Positions 18,534 through 27,952 are shown, counted from the first letter of the stretch. The stretch is DNA of 32,455 nucleotides from an uncultured Prevotellaceae bacterium (GCA_947307015.1 CAMZHV010000036.1:1-32455); one strand, 5' to 3'. Notes: generated from the sequence alone by a model not told the origin. Numbers and translations are program-made.

Positions 18534-18977
18534 ATGGCCAAATACAATATTAGAGACAAAAAGGAGAAGCCGGCGGCATACCGCACTGCCATCAAGCCGG
18601 AAGTCATCGATGTCATCTACGAGCAGCTACTCCGCAAGATGATTGTCGAAAAGAAGTACAAAGATCCCACTTACACGGCTAAGAAGCTGGCAGAGGAGAT
18701 ACAGACCAACACGCGCTACATCAGCGCGGCCGTCAGCCTCCGCTTCCAGCAGAACTATGCCGAATTGGTTAATGGCTACCGTGTCCGTGAGGCCATAAGT
18801 ATGCTCACCGACAAGCGCAACCGCAACATGACCATCGGCGACATTGCTTTGGCCTGCGGCTTTGCCAACAGACAGTCGTTCTATTCCGCGTTCTATCGCC
18901 TGCAAGGCAAGACGCCTAAACAATATCAAGACGAGTTTTTCGCCAAGATTGGCAGATCCGTCCGCAAGCGTGGATAA
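18534..18977 (+). CDS. Short AraC-type helix-turn-helix regulator
   Basis: The 147-residue product consists of little more than an AraC/XylS DNA-binding domain: a first helix-turn-helix at about residues 55-85 (YTAKKLAEEIQTNTRYISAAV) and a second at about 95-140 with the family pattern IGDIALACGFANRQSFYSAF and GKTPKQYQDEF. There is no ligand-binding or two-component domain, a form seen in Bacteroidota. It lies 12 bases before the DPP III start, so it may regulate its own operon or act elsewhere; targets cannot be deduced. Confidence 0.85.
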   Translation: MAKYNIRDKKEKPAAYRTAIKPEVIDVIYEQLLRKMIVEKKYKDPTYTAKKLAEEIQTNTRYISAAVSLRFQQNYAELVNGYRVREAISMLTDKRNRNMTIGDIALACGFANRQSFYSAFYRLQGKTPKQYQDEFFAKIGRSVRKRG

Positions 18978-18989
18978 TTGACTGTTACA

Positions 18990-21011
18990 ATGATGAATCT
19001 CAAATCTTTCATTCTCACCATGATGATGGCCGTCCCTGCCACAATCAACGCCCAGACCGAATCCTTCAACTACGCCGACGAACGTTTTGCCGACCTTCAG
19101 ATGCTGCGTTACCGCGTCGAGGGCTTCGAGAAACTCTCCCTGCAACAGAAGACGCTCGTCTACTACCTTTCTGAGGCTGCTCTCTGCGGTCGCGACATTC
19201 TTTGGGATCAGAACGGGCGCTACAACCTGCGCATCCGTCAGCTGCTCGAGACGATCTACACCGACTACACGGGCGACCGCAAGAGCAAGGATTTCCAGGC
19301 ATTCACCGTCTACCTTAAGCGCGTGTGGTTCTCCAACGGAATCCATCATCACTATGGCTGCGAGAAGTTCCAGCCTGGATTCTCCGAGGCTTTCCTCCGC
19401 AAGGCCATCAAGAGCCTCAGCACCAAGTTACCCTTCGACACGGAAGAGCTCTTCCCCATCATCTTCGACCCCACGGTGATGCCCAAGCGCACCAATCAGG
19501 CCGACGGCGAAGACCTCGTGTTGACCAGTGCCGCCAACTACTACGGTTCCGGCGTCACACAGGCTGAGGCCGAAGCATTCTACCAGCAGATGAAGGATGC
19601 CGACCCTGACCCCGCACATCCCATCATGTTCGGCATGAACAGCCGCTTGGTCAAGGAGGACGGTCAGCTCAAGGAGAAGGTGTGGCGCAGCGGCGGCCTC
19701 TATGGCGCTGCCATCGACCGCATCATCTATTGGCTCCAGAGAGCCCGCACGGTGGCCGAGAACGACAAGCAGGCCGCCGTCATCGACAAACTGATTGAAT
19801 ACTACCGCACGGGCGACCTCAAGACCTTCGATGCCTACACCATCCTTTGGGTTAACGACACCGAAGGCACCGTGGACTTCACCAACGGATTCACGGAGAG
19901 CTATGGTGACCCGCTGGGCATGAAAGCCAGCTGGGAGGGATTGGCCAATTTCAAAGATATGGCAGCCACGGCACGTACCGAGAAGCTCTCGGCCAACGCA
20001 CAATGGTTCGAGGACAACTCGCCTGTGGACAAACGCTTTAAGAAAGAGAACTGCCGCGGCATCACGGCAAAGGTCATCGTAGCAGCCATTCTCGGCGGCG
20101 ACCTCTATCCTTCCACGGCCATCGGCATCAACTTGCCCAACAGCAACTGGGTGCGGGCCGAACATGGTTCGAAGAGCGTCACCATCGGCAACCTCACCGA
20201 CGCCTACAACAAGGCAGCCCGCGGCAACGGTTTTCTGGAGGAATTCGTCGTCGACGATACCACGCGTACGCTCATCGAGAAATATGGTGATGCCTGCGAC
20301 GACCTGCACACCGACCTCCACGAATGTCTTGGCCACGGTTCCGGCAAGCTCCTGCCCGGCGTTGACGCCGACTCGCTGAAGGCCTACGGCAGCACCATCG
20401 AGGAGGCACGTGCCGACCTCTTCGGGCTCTACTATGTGGCCGACCCCAAGCTCACGGAACTGGGCTTGACGCCCAACGACGAGGCTTATAAGTCGCAGTA
20501 CTACACGTATATGATGAACGGTCTGATGACACAGCTCGTGCGCATCGAACCCGGCAACGATATTGAGGAAGCACACATGCGCAATCGCTCCTTGATAGCC
20601 CACTGGGTGCTGGAACACGCTCAAGAGGCTCTCCAACCCGCCGTTGAACTCATCCAACGCGATGGCAAGACCTTCGTACAGATCAACAACTACGCCGCCT
20701 TGCGCCACTTATTTGGCGAGTTGCTCGCAGAAATACAACGTATCAAGAGTACGGGTGACTTCGAGGGTGCTCGCCAACTGGTAGAGAAATATGGTGTTAA
20801 GGTGGAGCGCACACTTCACGGCGAGGTGCTACAGCGCTACAAGTCGCTGAACCTCGCTCCCTACAAAGGCTTCATCAATCCCGTCTATGTCGTCGAGAAG
20901 GACAAGGACGGTCAGATAACGGACATCCGCGTGACTTACGACGAGGCCTACGACCATCAGATGCTTCGTTACAGCCACGAATACAAGACCTTACCCCTCA
21001 TCAATGACTGA
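18990..21011 (+). CDS. Dipeptidyl peptidase III (M49 zinc metallopeptidase), secreted
   Basis: DPP III removes dipeptides from the N terminus of short peptides. From the ATG at 18990 (18993 also possible; the in-frame TTG at 18978 is less likely) the 673-residue product starts with a signal peptide MMNLKSFILTMMMAVPATINA. The zinc motif HECLGH lies at residues 444-449 and the second motif EEARAD at 471-476, with E472 as third zinc ligand. The 28-residue spacing from H444 to E472 equals what I recall for the Bacteroides thetaiotaomicron enzyme (H448, E476). The stop overlaps the start of the AlkD-like gene by 8 bases. Confidence 0.94.
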   Translation: MMNLKSFILTMMMAVPATINAQTESFNYADERFADLQMLRYRVEGFEKLSLQQKTLVYYLSEAALCGRDILWDQNGRYNLRIRQLLETIYTDYTGDRKSKDFQAFTVYLKRVWFSNGIHHHYGCEKFQPGFSEAFLRKAIKSLSTKLPFDTEELFPIIFDPTVMPKRTNQADGEDLVLTSAANYYGSGVTQAEAEAFYQQMKDADPDPAHPIMFGMNSRLVKEDGQLKEKVWRSGGLYGAAIDRIIYWLQRARTVAENDKQAAVIDKLIEYYRTGDLKTFDAYTILWVNDTEGTVDFTNGFTESYGDPLGMKASWEGLANFKDMAATARTEKLSANAQWFEDNSPVDKRFKKENCRGITAKVIVAAILGGDLYPSTAIGINLPNSNWVRAEHGSKSVTIGNLTDAYNKAARGNGFLEEFVVDDTTRTLIEKYGDACDDLHTDLHECLGHGSGKLLPGVDADSLKAYGSTIEEARADLFGLYYVADPKLTELGLTPNDEAYKSQYYTYMMNGLMTQLVRIEPGNDIEEAHMRNRSLIAHWVLEHAQEALQPAVELIQRDGKTFVQINNYAALRHLFGELLAEIQRIKSTGDFEGARQLVEKYGVKVERTLHGEVLQRYKSLNLAPYKGFINPVYVVEKDKDGQITDIRVTYDEAYDHQMLRYSHEYKTLPLIND

Positions 21012-21585
21012 TATAGCACAGATCAAGGCAGACCTCCGCGCCGCCATGAACGGCGTGGCGGCCAAGACCATCCGCGAGAGCGGTATGGACTATCGGCTCG
21101 TCTACGGAGTCGAACTGCCTCGTCTGCGCGAGATTGCTTCAGCTTATCCGCCCGACCGCCGTCTGGCTCAGGCCTTGTGGCAGGAGGATATTCGTGAGTG
21201 CAAGATGCTGGCCATTATGTGCTATCCGCACGATGAGTTCGACCGCGATGTTGCCAGCCTTTGGGTCGAGAGCCTGCGCCCGCAGCAGGCCGAGCTGGCA
21301 CAGCTCATGGCCATGGATCTCCTGTGCCACCTGCCGGAAGCTTCCGACCTCGCCTTCTGCTGGATGGCCGACGAGCGGGAAATGTTTCAGCTCTGCGGCT
21401 ACCTCACATTGACGCGCCTGTTGATGCAGGGCGCCGTGTTCTCTCCCGCCTCCGAGGCAGAATTTCTTGACCAGGCCGCAGCCGCCCTGTCCTCGACCTT
21501 CCTCCCGCTGCGCAAAGCCGTGCAGAACGCCCTCCTGCGCTACGAAGAGACAACCCAGACCGAGACCTCATTACTGCCTCATTAA
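21004..21585 (+). CDS. DNA alkylation repair (AlkD-like) HEAT-repeat protein
   Basis: The 193-residue product is helical, with repeats such as LAQALWQEDIRECKMLAIM and the opening YGVELPRLREIA that resemble the AlkD family of HEAT-repeat DNA glycosylases acting on alkylated bases. It is shorter than AlkD (about 230 residues), and the catalytic residues could not be placed by eye, so it may be a non-catalytic family member. Its ATG lies inside the end of the DPP III gene (8-base overlap), which implies translational coupling. Confidence 0.7.
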   Translation: MTDIAQIKADLRAAMNGVAAKTIRESGMDYRLVYGVELPRLREIASAYPPDRRLAQALWQEDIRECKMLAIMCYPHDEFDRDVASLWVESLRPQQAELAQLMAMDLLCHLPEASDLAFCWMADEREMFQLCGYLTLTRLLMQGAVFSPASEAEFLDQAAAALSSTFLPLRKAVQNALLRYEETTQTETSLLPH

Positions 21586-21605
21586 ACGTTTAACGCTCAA
21601 CGCAA
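21585..21605. repeat. Three degenerate 7-bp units between AlkD-like and Fur genes
   Basis: aacgttt, aacgctc and aacgcaa follow in phase from 21585, overlapping the last base of the upstream stop codon and filling almost the whole 23-base gap before the Fur-family start. Only the first four bases of each unit are constant. Confidence 0.6.
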
Positions 21606-21608
21606 GAT

Positions 21609-22094
21609 ATGACCTTACAGGAAGAAGTCGAGAGCAAGTTCCGACAATTCATGATTGCCCATCAGCTGCGACAGACCAAGGAACGGTTTGCCATCCTGCG
21701 GGCAATTTACGATATTGAAGGCTCTTTCACCATCGAGGATTTGCAGCAGACGATGCAGGACCGCCGCTTCCCTGTCAGCACGGGCACGCTCTATATCACC
21801 ACGCAGTTGCTCGTGCAGGCCAACCTGCTCATCCGTCATCCCTTCTCATCTTCCTCGGCTGTCTTCGAACGCATCGCCGACGATCGTCCGCGCAGCTATC
21901 AAATCTGTAACAACTGCCACCGCATCACGCGCATCAAAAGTAAGGAACTGGCCAACAGCCTCGAAGTCTATCATCCGCGCAGCTTCACCATTAGCCATCG
22001 CATCGTTTACGTCTATGGCACCTGCGCCTCCTGCCATCGTCAGATGAAGAAGATGATAGCCGAAAATCAAAAATCAAAAACCAACGAGATATGA
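21609..22094 (+). CDS. Divergent Fur-family transcriptional regulator
   Basis: The 161-residue product has the Fur winged helix at residues 12-78 (LRQTKERFAILRAIYDIEGSF, then STGTLYITTQLLVQANLLIR) and both structural zinc pairs, C100/C103 (CNNC) and C139/C142 (CASC). The histidine cluster that precedes the first CxxC pair in canonical Fur and supplies metal-sensing ligands is missing: residues 94-99 are PRSYQI. H130 remains near the usual C-terminal ligand position. It may have changed or lost metal sensing. The last 11 residues come from a heptamer repeat. Its stop overlaps the purA start (ATGA), so both are probably translated together. Confidence 0.85.
   Translation: MTLQEEVESKFRQFMIAHQLRQTKERFAILRAIYDIEGSFTIEDLQQTMQDRRFPVSTGTLYITTQLLVQANLLIRHPFSSSSAVFERIADDRPRSYQICNNCHRITRIKSKELANSLEVYHPRSFTISHRIVYVYGTCASCHRQMKKMIAENQKSKTNEI
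22063..22083 (+). repeat. Three 7-bp units in frame at the end of the Fur-family gene
   Basis: aaaatca, aaaatca and aaaacca lie in exact phase from 22063 to 22083 and encode part of the tail ENQKSKTNE. The array is 21 bases, so it keeps the frame while running through all three codon positions. It ends 8 bases before the purA start codon. Confidence 0.85.
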
Positions 22095-23365
22095 AACAAG
22101 GAAAAGTAGACGCCCTCTTAGGCATCGTCTTCGGCGACGAAGGAAAAGGCAAGGTCGTCGATGTGTTCACCCCCCGCTACGATGTCGTAGCGCGCTTTGC
22201 CGGCGGCCCCAATGCGGGTCACACCATCATCTTCGATGGTAAGAAATTCGTTCTGCGCTCCATTCCCTCCGGCATCTTCGATGAGGGTAAGCTCAATATC
22301 ATCGGCAATGGTTGTGTCATTGCCCCGGATCTCTTCATGGCTGAGGCCAAGGAACTCGAAGCTGCCGGTTACGACCTCCGCAGCCGACTGCACATCAGCA
22401 CGCGTGCCCATCTCATCCTGCCTACACACCGCGTTCTCGACCGTGCCTACGAAGCGGCCAAGGGAAAGAATAAGGTCGGAACAACAGGCAAGGGCATCGG
22501 CCCGACATACAGCGAGAAAGCCAGCCGCACGGGCCTGCGTGTGGGCGACATTCTTCGTGATTTCCCCGAGCGATATGCTGCTTTGAAGGCGCGGCACGAA
22601 CAGATTCTGCGCGACCTTCACTACACCGACTATGATATCACCGACGAGGAACGGCTCTGGCTCGAAGGTGTCGAGTATATGCGTCAGTTCCAGCTCACGG
22701 ACACCGAGATTGAAATCAACCGCCTCCTGGCTGAGGGCAAGAACGTTCTGGCCGAGGGTGCGCAAGGTACAATGCTCGACATAGACCACGGCACCTATCC
22801 TTTCGTCAGCTCCTCCAGCACCACCACGGGTGGCGTCTGCACAGGTCTCGGCATTGGTCCCAATAAGATTGATCAGGTCTTTGGTATCTTCAAAGCTTAT
22901 TCCACGCGTGTTGGCTCCGGTCCATTCCCCGTCGAACTCTTCGACGAAACGGGCGACCGCCTGCGTGAGATTGGTCATGAGTACGGTGCCGTCACGGGCC
23001 GTAACCGCCGTTGTGGTTGGGTAGATCTCGTGGCGTTGCGCTATGCCATCATGATCAATGGCGTCACGCAACTCATCATGATGAAGAGCGATGTCCTCGA
23101 CGGCTTCCCCACCATTCGCGCCTGTGTGGCCTACGAGAAGGACGGCCAGACGACGACGGATATGCCTTTCGACACCGAGGGATGGCAAGCTGTCTATCGC
23201 GACCTGCCCGGATGGAACGAGGATCTCAGCACGATGACCTCAGAGGATCAGTTCCCCCAGGCCTTCCGCAACTATATCGCTTTCTTGGAAGAGGAATTGC
23301 AGACACCCATCACCATCCTTTCCGTAGGCCCCGACCGCGAGCAGACCATCATTCGCCACTCGTAG
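22091..23365 (+). CDS. purA: Adenylosuccinate synthetase
   Basis: PurA joins aspartate to IMP using GTP, the first committed step from IMP to AMP. The 424-residue product has the phosphate-binding motif GDEGKGKVVD (residues 15-24, with D16 as catalytic base), GPNAGHTI with H44 as catalytic acid, and the later motifs GTTGKGIGPTYSEK and GRNRRCGWVDLVALRYA. The start overlaps the stop of the Fur-family gene by 4 bases. The last 17 bases overlap the end of the TPR gene on the other strand. Confidence 0.98.
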   Translation: MKQGKVDALLGIVFGDEGKGKVVDVFTPRYDVVARFAGGPNAGHTIIFDGKKFVLRSIPSGIFDEGKLNIIGNGCVIAPDLFMAEAKELEAAGYDLRSRLHISTRAHLILPTHRVLDRAYEAAKGKNKVGTTGKGIGPTYSEKASRTGLRVGDILRDFPERYAALKARHEQILRDLHYTDYDITDEERLWLEGVEYMRQFQLTDTEIEINRLLAEGKNVLAEGAQGTMLDIDHGTYPFVSSSSTTTGGVCTGLGIGPNKIDQVFGIFKAYSTRVGSGPFPVELFDETGDRLREIGHEYGAVTGRNRRCGWVDLVALRYAIMINGVTQLIMMKSDVLDGFPTIRACVAYEKDGQTTTDMPFDTEGWQAVYRDLPGWNEDLSTMTSEDQFPQAFRNYIAFLEEELQTPITILSVGPDREQTIIRHS

Positions 23366-24215
23366 CGCCAAGCATTTCATCGGCTGAGGCGCCTAAGCGT
23401 CCGGCCTCTCGCACATCCTCGCGTGCCTTCCTCTTCTGTTTTGTTCGTGTGTAGAGGCGGGCACGCGCCAAGCGATAATTAGCCTCCTTCGGCTCCAACT
23501 CGATAGCCTTCGTGTAGTCGGCCTCAGCCCGCTCATACAGTTTTCGGTCCATCTCCATCCCCGCCCGCAGGGCATAGCCTGCAGCGTGCTGGGGATAGAG
23601 GTCTATGACCCTGTTGATGGTCTCCATCGCTTCCTGAGGACGGCGGTCGTTACTGTTGATAAGGGCGAGCCCCAACAAGGCCTGCTCATGCACGGGATTC
23701 AGGCGCAGCAGGTGCTCGAAATCCGTGCGCGCATCTTTCAACAGGCGCTGACGCTGCTTGATGAAGGCGCGCATCAGCAACGCTTCGGGGTGGTCTGGGT
23801 TCAGATCGAGGACATCATTGTAGTCCACCAGCGCCCTCGACTCATTGCCAAGTTTCATATACAGCGAGGCACGTCCGAGAAGGAGACGGAGCGTATGAGG
23901 CGACAGCCCCAAGGCTATATTATACGCCTCCAAAGCATTGTGCTCACGCTTCGTCCGCTCGTAGATGCTCGCCAGATGACCCCAAATAAGCGCGTTGCTC
24001 TGCGACGCAGGTTCCGTTTGCAAGGCTTGACGAAACAGGCGTTCGGCCAATGCCAGACTATCGTCCTCCATCGCCGTGATGCCTTGGCGTACGTACTGCT
24101 GATATAGTCCGTTGCCCGTCGGTTCCTGAGCAGATGAAGGTGTGGTTTCCTGAGCAGACAACGAAACCGTCAGACAAAAGCAGCAAATTAAGCAGAAAGC
24201 AATCAGTTTTCTCAT
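23349..24215 (-). CDS. Secreted tetratricopeptide-repeat protein
   Basis: The 288-residue product starts with a signal peptide (MRKLIAFCLICCFCLTVSLS, cleavage near AQE) and continues with about six TPR units between residues 35 and 265, for example ALIWGHLASIYERTKREHNA and LLLGRASLYMKLGNESRALV. TPRs are protein-binding scaffolds; the partner is unknown. The C terminus is basic. It follows leuB after 18 bases and converges on purA with a 17-base overlap. Confidence 0.88.
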   Translation of the reverse strand: MRKLIAFCLICCFCLTVSLSAQETTPSSAQEPTGNGLYQQYVRQGITAMEDDSLALAERLFRQALQTEPASQSNALIWGHLASIYERTKREHNALEAYNIALGLSPHTLRLLLGRASLYMKLGNESRALVDYNDVLDLNPDHPEALLMRAFIKQRQRLLKDARTDFEHLLRLNPVHEQALLGLALINSNDRRPQEAMETINRVIDLYPQHAAGYALRAGMEMDRKLYERAEADYTKAIELEPKEANYRLARARLYTRTKQKRKAREDVREAGRLGASADEMLGATSGE

Positions 24216-24233
24216 TCGCGATGGTGTTTTTCG

Positions 24234-25301
24234 TTATTTCGAAACGCCTTTGATCCATTTCACAATCCATTCGCCGACTTCCTTGGTGCCATAATGCTCG
24301 CCGCCCTCGACCTGTATCTCAGGGGTGCGGACGTTAGCATCAAGGCTGGCGTTGACAGCTTGGCGGATGAGGCTGCCCTCGGCATTCAGACCGAAATATT
24401 CATAGAGCATGGCCACGCTGAGGATCTGTGCCAACGGGTTGGCGATGTTCTGCCCCTTGGCCTGCGGCCATGAGCCGTGGATAGGCTCGAAGACAGGCGT
24501 GTGCTCACCTGTGCTCGCCGAGGGCAGCAAGCCCATGGAGCCGGTGATGCACGAGCCTTCGTCCGTAAGGATGTCGCCAAAGGTGTTTTCCGTCACCATA
24601 ACATCGAAGAACCTCGGATCTTGAATCATGCGCATTGCAGCGTTGTCGACATACATGAAGTCCGTTTCTACATCAGGATACTGGCCTGCCATCTCCTTGG
24701 CCACTTGTCGCCACAGGCGGCTCGAAGCCAACACGTTGGCCTTATCGACTACCGTGAGGTGTTTCCTCCGCCGACGTGCATAGTCATAGCCCACGCGCAA
24801 GATGCGCTCTATCTCAGGACGCGAATAGAAATTGGTGTCGTATGCCTTGTCGTTGTCTTGGTATTTTTCACCGAAATACATCCCGCCTGTGAGCTCGCGA
24901 ATACAGATGAAATCGGCACCGCGCACCAGTTCTTCCTTGAGCGGCGACTTGTGGATCAGGCAGTCGAAGGTTTCCACAGGGCGCACGTTGGCGAAGAGTC
25001 CCAAGCGCTTACGCATTGCCAGCAGGCCTTGCTCGGGGCGCACCTTGGCCGTGGGGTCGTTGTCGTATTTCGGGTCGCCGACGGCTGAGAAGAGCACGGC
25101 ATCGGCACGCATACATATCTGGTAGGTCTCTTCGGGGAAAGGATCACCGACCTTGTCTATGGCGTCAGCGCCGCAAAGGGCATATTCATATTCTACCTGA
25201 TGTCCGAAACGTTCAGCGACAGCCGTCATGACGGCTACGCCCTGTTCGCTAATCTCCGGTCCGATACCGTCGCCGGGCAAAACGGCTATTCTGAGTTTCA
25301 T
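24234..25301 (-). CDS. leuB: 3-isopropylmalate dehydrogenase
   Basis: LeuB oxidises and decarboxylates 3-isopropylmalate to 2-oxoisocaproate with NAD in leucine synthesis. The 355-residue product starts [20 protein letters not shown] and has the family regions [20 protein letters not shown], the metal site near [11 protein letters not shown] and FGDILTDE, and the nucleotide-binding segment [18 protein letters not shown]. Length is normal. No leuA, leuC or leuD lies nearby. It follows the S9 peptidase after 52 bases with no promoter match in the gap, so cotranscription is likely. Confidence 0.96.
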   Translation of the reverse strand: MKLRIAVLPGDGIGPEISEQGVAVMTAVAERFGHQVEYEYALCGADAIDKVGDPFPEETYQICMRADAVLFSAVGDPKYDNDPTAKVRPEQGLLAMRKRLGLFANVRPVETFDCLIHKSPLKEELVRGADFICIRELTGGMYFGEKYQDNDKAYDTNFYSRPEIERILRVGYDYARRRRKHLTVVDKANVLASSRLWRQVAKEMAGQYPDVETDFMYVDNAAMRMIQDPRFFDVMVTENTFGDILTDEGSCITGSMGLLPSASTGEHTPVFEPIHGSWPQAKGQNIANPLAQILSVAMLYEYFGLNAEGSLIRQAVNASLDANVRTPEIQVEGGEHYGTKEVGEWIVKWIKGVSK

Positions 25302-25332
25302 GAGCTTTTATTGTGTTAGTGAAAAGTGACAC

Positions 25333-25360
25333 TTTTCATTCTTCATTTCTTATTTATAAT
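25333..25360. repeat. 7-bp units and palindrome at the S9 peptidase/leuB seam
   Basis: ttttcat, tcttcat, ttcttat and ttataat lie in phase from 25333; the last unit covers the S9 peptidase stop codon. Immediately left, gaaaagtg (25321-25328) and cacttttc (25330-25337) are exact inverted repeats one base apart. The units are degenerate, so the period of seven is suggestive rather than perfect. Confidence 0.55.
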
Positions 25361-27891
25361 TCTTTCTCCGGGTACATTGCCTCCCACCAAGTTGGGTCGT
25401 CCTGCAGCCAGCGGGCGAACCATGCCCAGATGGTGTTCTGCCAGCGCAGGCGCTTCTGGTAGTCGGTGATGTGGTGATCCTGATCTTTCACGAGCACCAT
25501 GGCGGTCGGGCAGCCCAACAGTTTCAGCGCCGTGTACATTTGGATGCTCTCGCCGACAGGTACATTGTGATCGGCATCGCCGTGCAGGAAGAGGAGCGGC
25601 GTGTGAATCTTTTCGGCGTTGAAGAGCGGGCTCTGGTCAACATAAAGGTCTTTACGCGTCCAGGGATAACTGTTGGCCATCGACACTTCGCTGTAGGTAT
25701 ACCCCCAATAGCCCTCACCCCAGTAGCTGGTGTGATCGCTAATGCCTGCATGGCTGATAGCGGCGGCGAAAAGGTCTGTCTTCGTCTGCAGGTACTGCGT
25801 CATGAAGCCGCCGTAGCTGGCACCGATACACCCAATCTTCTCTTTGTTCACCCATGCGTGGTCGCGGCAGAAGGCTTCCACAGCGCCGATGATATCCTCA
25901 GCCACGCCCTCGCCGGCGGTGTTCACGTGCTGCGCCGACCATTCCTGTCCGAAGCCCGTGGCACCGTGAGGATTCACGATGAGCACGACATAACCCAGTG
26001 CGGCGTAGGCGTGCTGGGGGTAGCGGCTCTCGAAGTTGCGGCTCGTAGGCGAGCAGCCGCCGTAGTAGTTGACAATCATCGGATAGCGTTTCGTCGCGTC
26101 GAAGCTGGGTGGCAAGTAATAGCGGCAAGAGATGTGTTCGCCGCGCTCATTCGTGTAGACGTATGGCTCGCAAGAGCCTAACTCCACGTCCTTCAGCGTT
26201 TCTGCGCTCAAATCCTCTAAAATGGACAATGGACAATGGATAATGGACCGCTCGGCCCGAAGGGACGCTTGACCCTTCAAGAATGGACCATTTACAATCT
26301 GACGATTTTTGTCTTCCTTTACCTTTTTGAGGTCGAGCGCATAGAGTCGGTCGCTGTTCGAGGCACTCTGTGCATAGAATGTCATCGTCGGGGCGGCATC
26401 AGCCACATCGAAGCCTTCCACCAGTTCCTCGGGCAAGGCGATGCGCTGAATCTTGCCCGTCTGCGGATCCATGCGGAAGAGGTTGACGCTGTCGTTGTCC
26501 TCGGCTGAAAAATAAACCATCCCATCGCTGTGCGACCAGATCATCCGCTGCACACTCGGGTCGAAGTCACGCGTCATGGCTTTGACCTTGCGGCTGTCGA
26601 TGTCCATGATGAAGAGCTGGTTGTCTATCATGCTGGGCGTCTGCCCCTCACGGACATGCTTTCCGATGCCGCCGAAGGCTTCCGGCGAACCCATGATCAG
26701 CAGCTGTTTGCTGTCTGGCGAGAAAAGCGCAAGGTTGATGAAGCCTTCGCGGCTGACGAGGGTATCTGTGGCCAAGGTCTCGAGATTGATACGGAAAACG
26801 GATGTCACTTCCGTAGGACGAGCGCCCAACTTGCTGCCAGAAGTCATCGCCAGCAAATAACGTCCGTCGGCGCTGATATCGGCTTGATAGGTAGCGGAAT
26901 GGCCGAACGTCAGCGGCTGCATCAAACCTGTCCGCAGGTCGTACACCGCTAAGTGAGAACGATTGCGCCAACCGGGCTGACGGTCGTCGGGATGGATGAC
27001 CTCATAGACACCGGGATCTTCCTTTGGGGCTTCGTCGTGGAGGCTGTAGATGAGCTTATCCTCCGTCGGCGTCATCTGATAAACGCCCGTAGGGACGTCG
27101 GTTGCCAGAATCTTCTCGGCTTTAGTCTGCGGATCTGTGGCCAGCAGTTCCTGCTTGCCGCCCCGCTCTCGCATATAACAATAAAAGTTCGATCGAGGCA
27201 TCCAACGCAGCCCATCACGCGTGTCTACGATGCGTCCCGTCGCCACCTCGCGCACCTCTGTCTGACGTTTCACCTCCCCGCCCGGCTGCGTCTGCGCTGT
27301 CGTGACGATCATCCACTTGCCGTCGGGCGACAACGAGACACCAGAGTAGCGGCGGGCGTGGAGCACTTCGTTCATCGTGTAGAGGCGTTTCTGGCCGTCG
27401 GCGGCGAGCACGAGACTGCCTTCCACGGTTGGTGTCACCGTCACCTGCAGCGAGTCGTTGCTTTCGGCTGTGCTCAGCGCTTTGATGACGACCTCATGCA
27501 TGGCCGGCTGGAGCTCCGTCTCGCCCTGCACCTTCTGCCCGTCGACGTACAGCTCATGATGGCTGAGACCTTTGATGTTGAAGGTCGCCTTCGTGTACGC
27601 GGTGTTCATGAGGCTGAAAGCGGCTAAGTGCAATGCCGGACGCCCCTGCTCATCTTTGGGCAGGACGGCACCGCTGAACACCTGTCCCTGGCGCGCCCGT
27701 TCTAAGCTGAGAGGCGTGTTGAGCAGGCTTGTCTCATCGAAGGGCTTGCCGTTGACATCCGTGCTGTCGAGGATAACGGGGGTGTGAAGGGGTAGCGGGC
27801 CGACGTGTTTGAAACGCGTCACCGCAATCTCTTGTGCTGCGGCGCTGGCAGCTACGGCCAACAGACTTGCTATGAATAAGCTTTTCTTCAT
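25354..27891 (-). CDS. S9 family prolyl oligopeptidase-type serine peptidase, secreted
   Basis: The 845-residue product has a signal peptide (MKKSLFIASLLAVAASAAAQ), a long beta-propeller-like middle (repeats such as YSGVSLSPDGKWMIV), and a C-terminal alpha/beta-hydrolase domain with nucleophile motif GASYGG, the Asp of HGDADHNVP and the His of DQDHHITD. Such enzymes cleave short peptides, often after proline, in the periplasm or on the cell surface. Between the two domains, about residues 527-557 are encoded by repetitive DNA (26221-26289). It probably heads a unit with leuB and the TPR gene, from the promoter at 27922-27952. Confidence 0.93.
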   Translation of the reverse strand: MKKSLFIASLLAVAASAAAQEIAVTRFKHVGPLPLHTPVILDSTDVNGKPFDETSLLNTPLSLERARQGQVFSGAVLPKDEQGRPALHLAAFSLMNTAYTKATFNIKGLSHHELYVDGQKVQGETELQPAMHEVVIKALSTAESNDSLQVTVTPTVEGSLVLAADGQKRLYTMNEVLHARRYSGVSLSPDGKWMIVTTAQTQPGGEVKRQTEVREVATGRIVDTRDGLRWMPRSNFYCYMRERGGKQELLATDPQTKAEKILATDVPTGVYQMTPTEDKLIYSLHDEAPKEDPGVYEVIHPDDRQPGWRNRSHLAVYDLRTGLMQPLTFGHSATYQADISADGRYLLAMTSGSKLGARPTEVTSVFRINLETLATDTLVSREGFINLALFSPDSKQLLIMGSPEAFGGIGKHVREGQTPSMIDNQLFIMDIDSRKVKAMTRDFDPSVQRMIWSHSDGMVYFSAEDNDSVNLFRMDPQTGKIQRIALPEELVEGFDVADAAPTMTFYAQSASNSDRLYALDLKKVKEDKNRQIVNGPFLKGQASLRAERSIIHCPLSILEDLSAETLKDVELGSCEPYVYTNERGEHISCRYYLPPSFDATKRYPMIVNYYGGCSPTSRNFESRYPQHAYAALGYVVLIVNPHGATGFGQEWSAQHVNTAGEGVAEDIIGAVEAFCRDHAWVNKEKIGCIGASYGGFMTQYLQTKTDLFAAAISHAGISDHTSYWGEGYWGYTYSEVSMANSYPWTRKDLYVDQSPLFNAEKIHTPLLFLHGDADHNVPVGESIQMYTALKLLGCPTAMVLVKDQDHHITDYQKRLRWQNTIWAWFARWLQDDPTWWEAMYPEKEL
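26221..26289. repeat. Heptamer array in frame within the S9 peptidase gene
   Basis: Four 7-mers aatggac, aatggac, aatggat, aatggac lie exactly in phase at 26221-26248, and a fifth aatggac lies at 26282-26288. Between them gaaggg (26259-26264) and cccttc (26273-26278) form a stem. On the coding strand the array reads as repeats of gtccatt and encodes residues such as SIIHCPLSIL. The inserted peptide lies between propeller and catalytic domains, where length is likely tolerated. Confidence 0.88.
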
Positions 27892-27921
27892 TTCGATTGA
27901 TTGTCTATCTTAATTTCGTGG

Positions 27922-27952
27922 CAAAGATACGAAAAAAAATTGTAAAAGCGAA
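27922..27952 (-). promoter_or_regulatory. Probable promoter of the S9 peptidase gene
   Basis: On the minus strand TATCTTTG (27929-27922) matches TAnnTTTG and is preceded after 19 bases by TTCG (27952-27949), one base off consensus. Initiation near 27915 leaves about 24 bases before the ATG at 27891. Confidence 0.6.

Noticed and set aside
19428..20708. A 426-codon open frame on the minus strand opposite the DPP III gene
   Set aside because: Antisense of a well-supported metallopeptidase gene, explained by its G+C-rich third codon positions. The same holds for 22118-23188 opposite purA.
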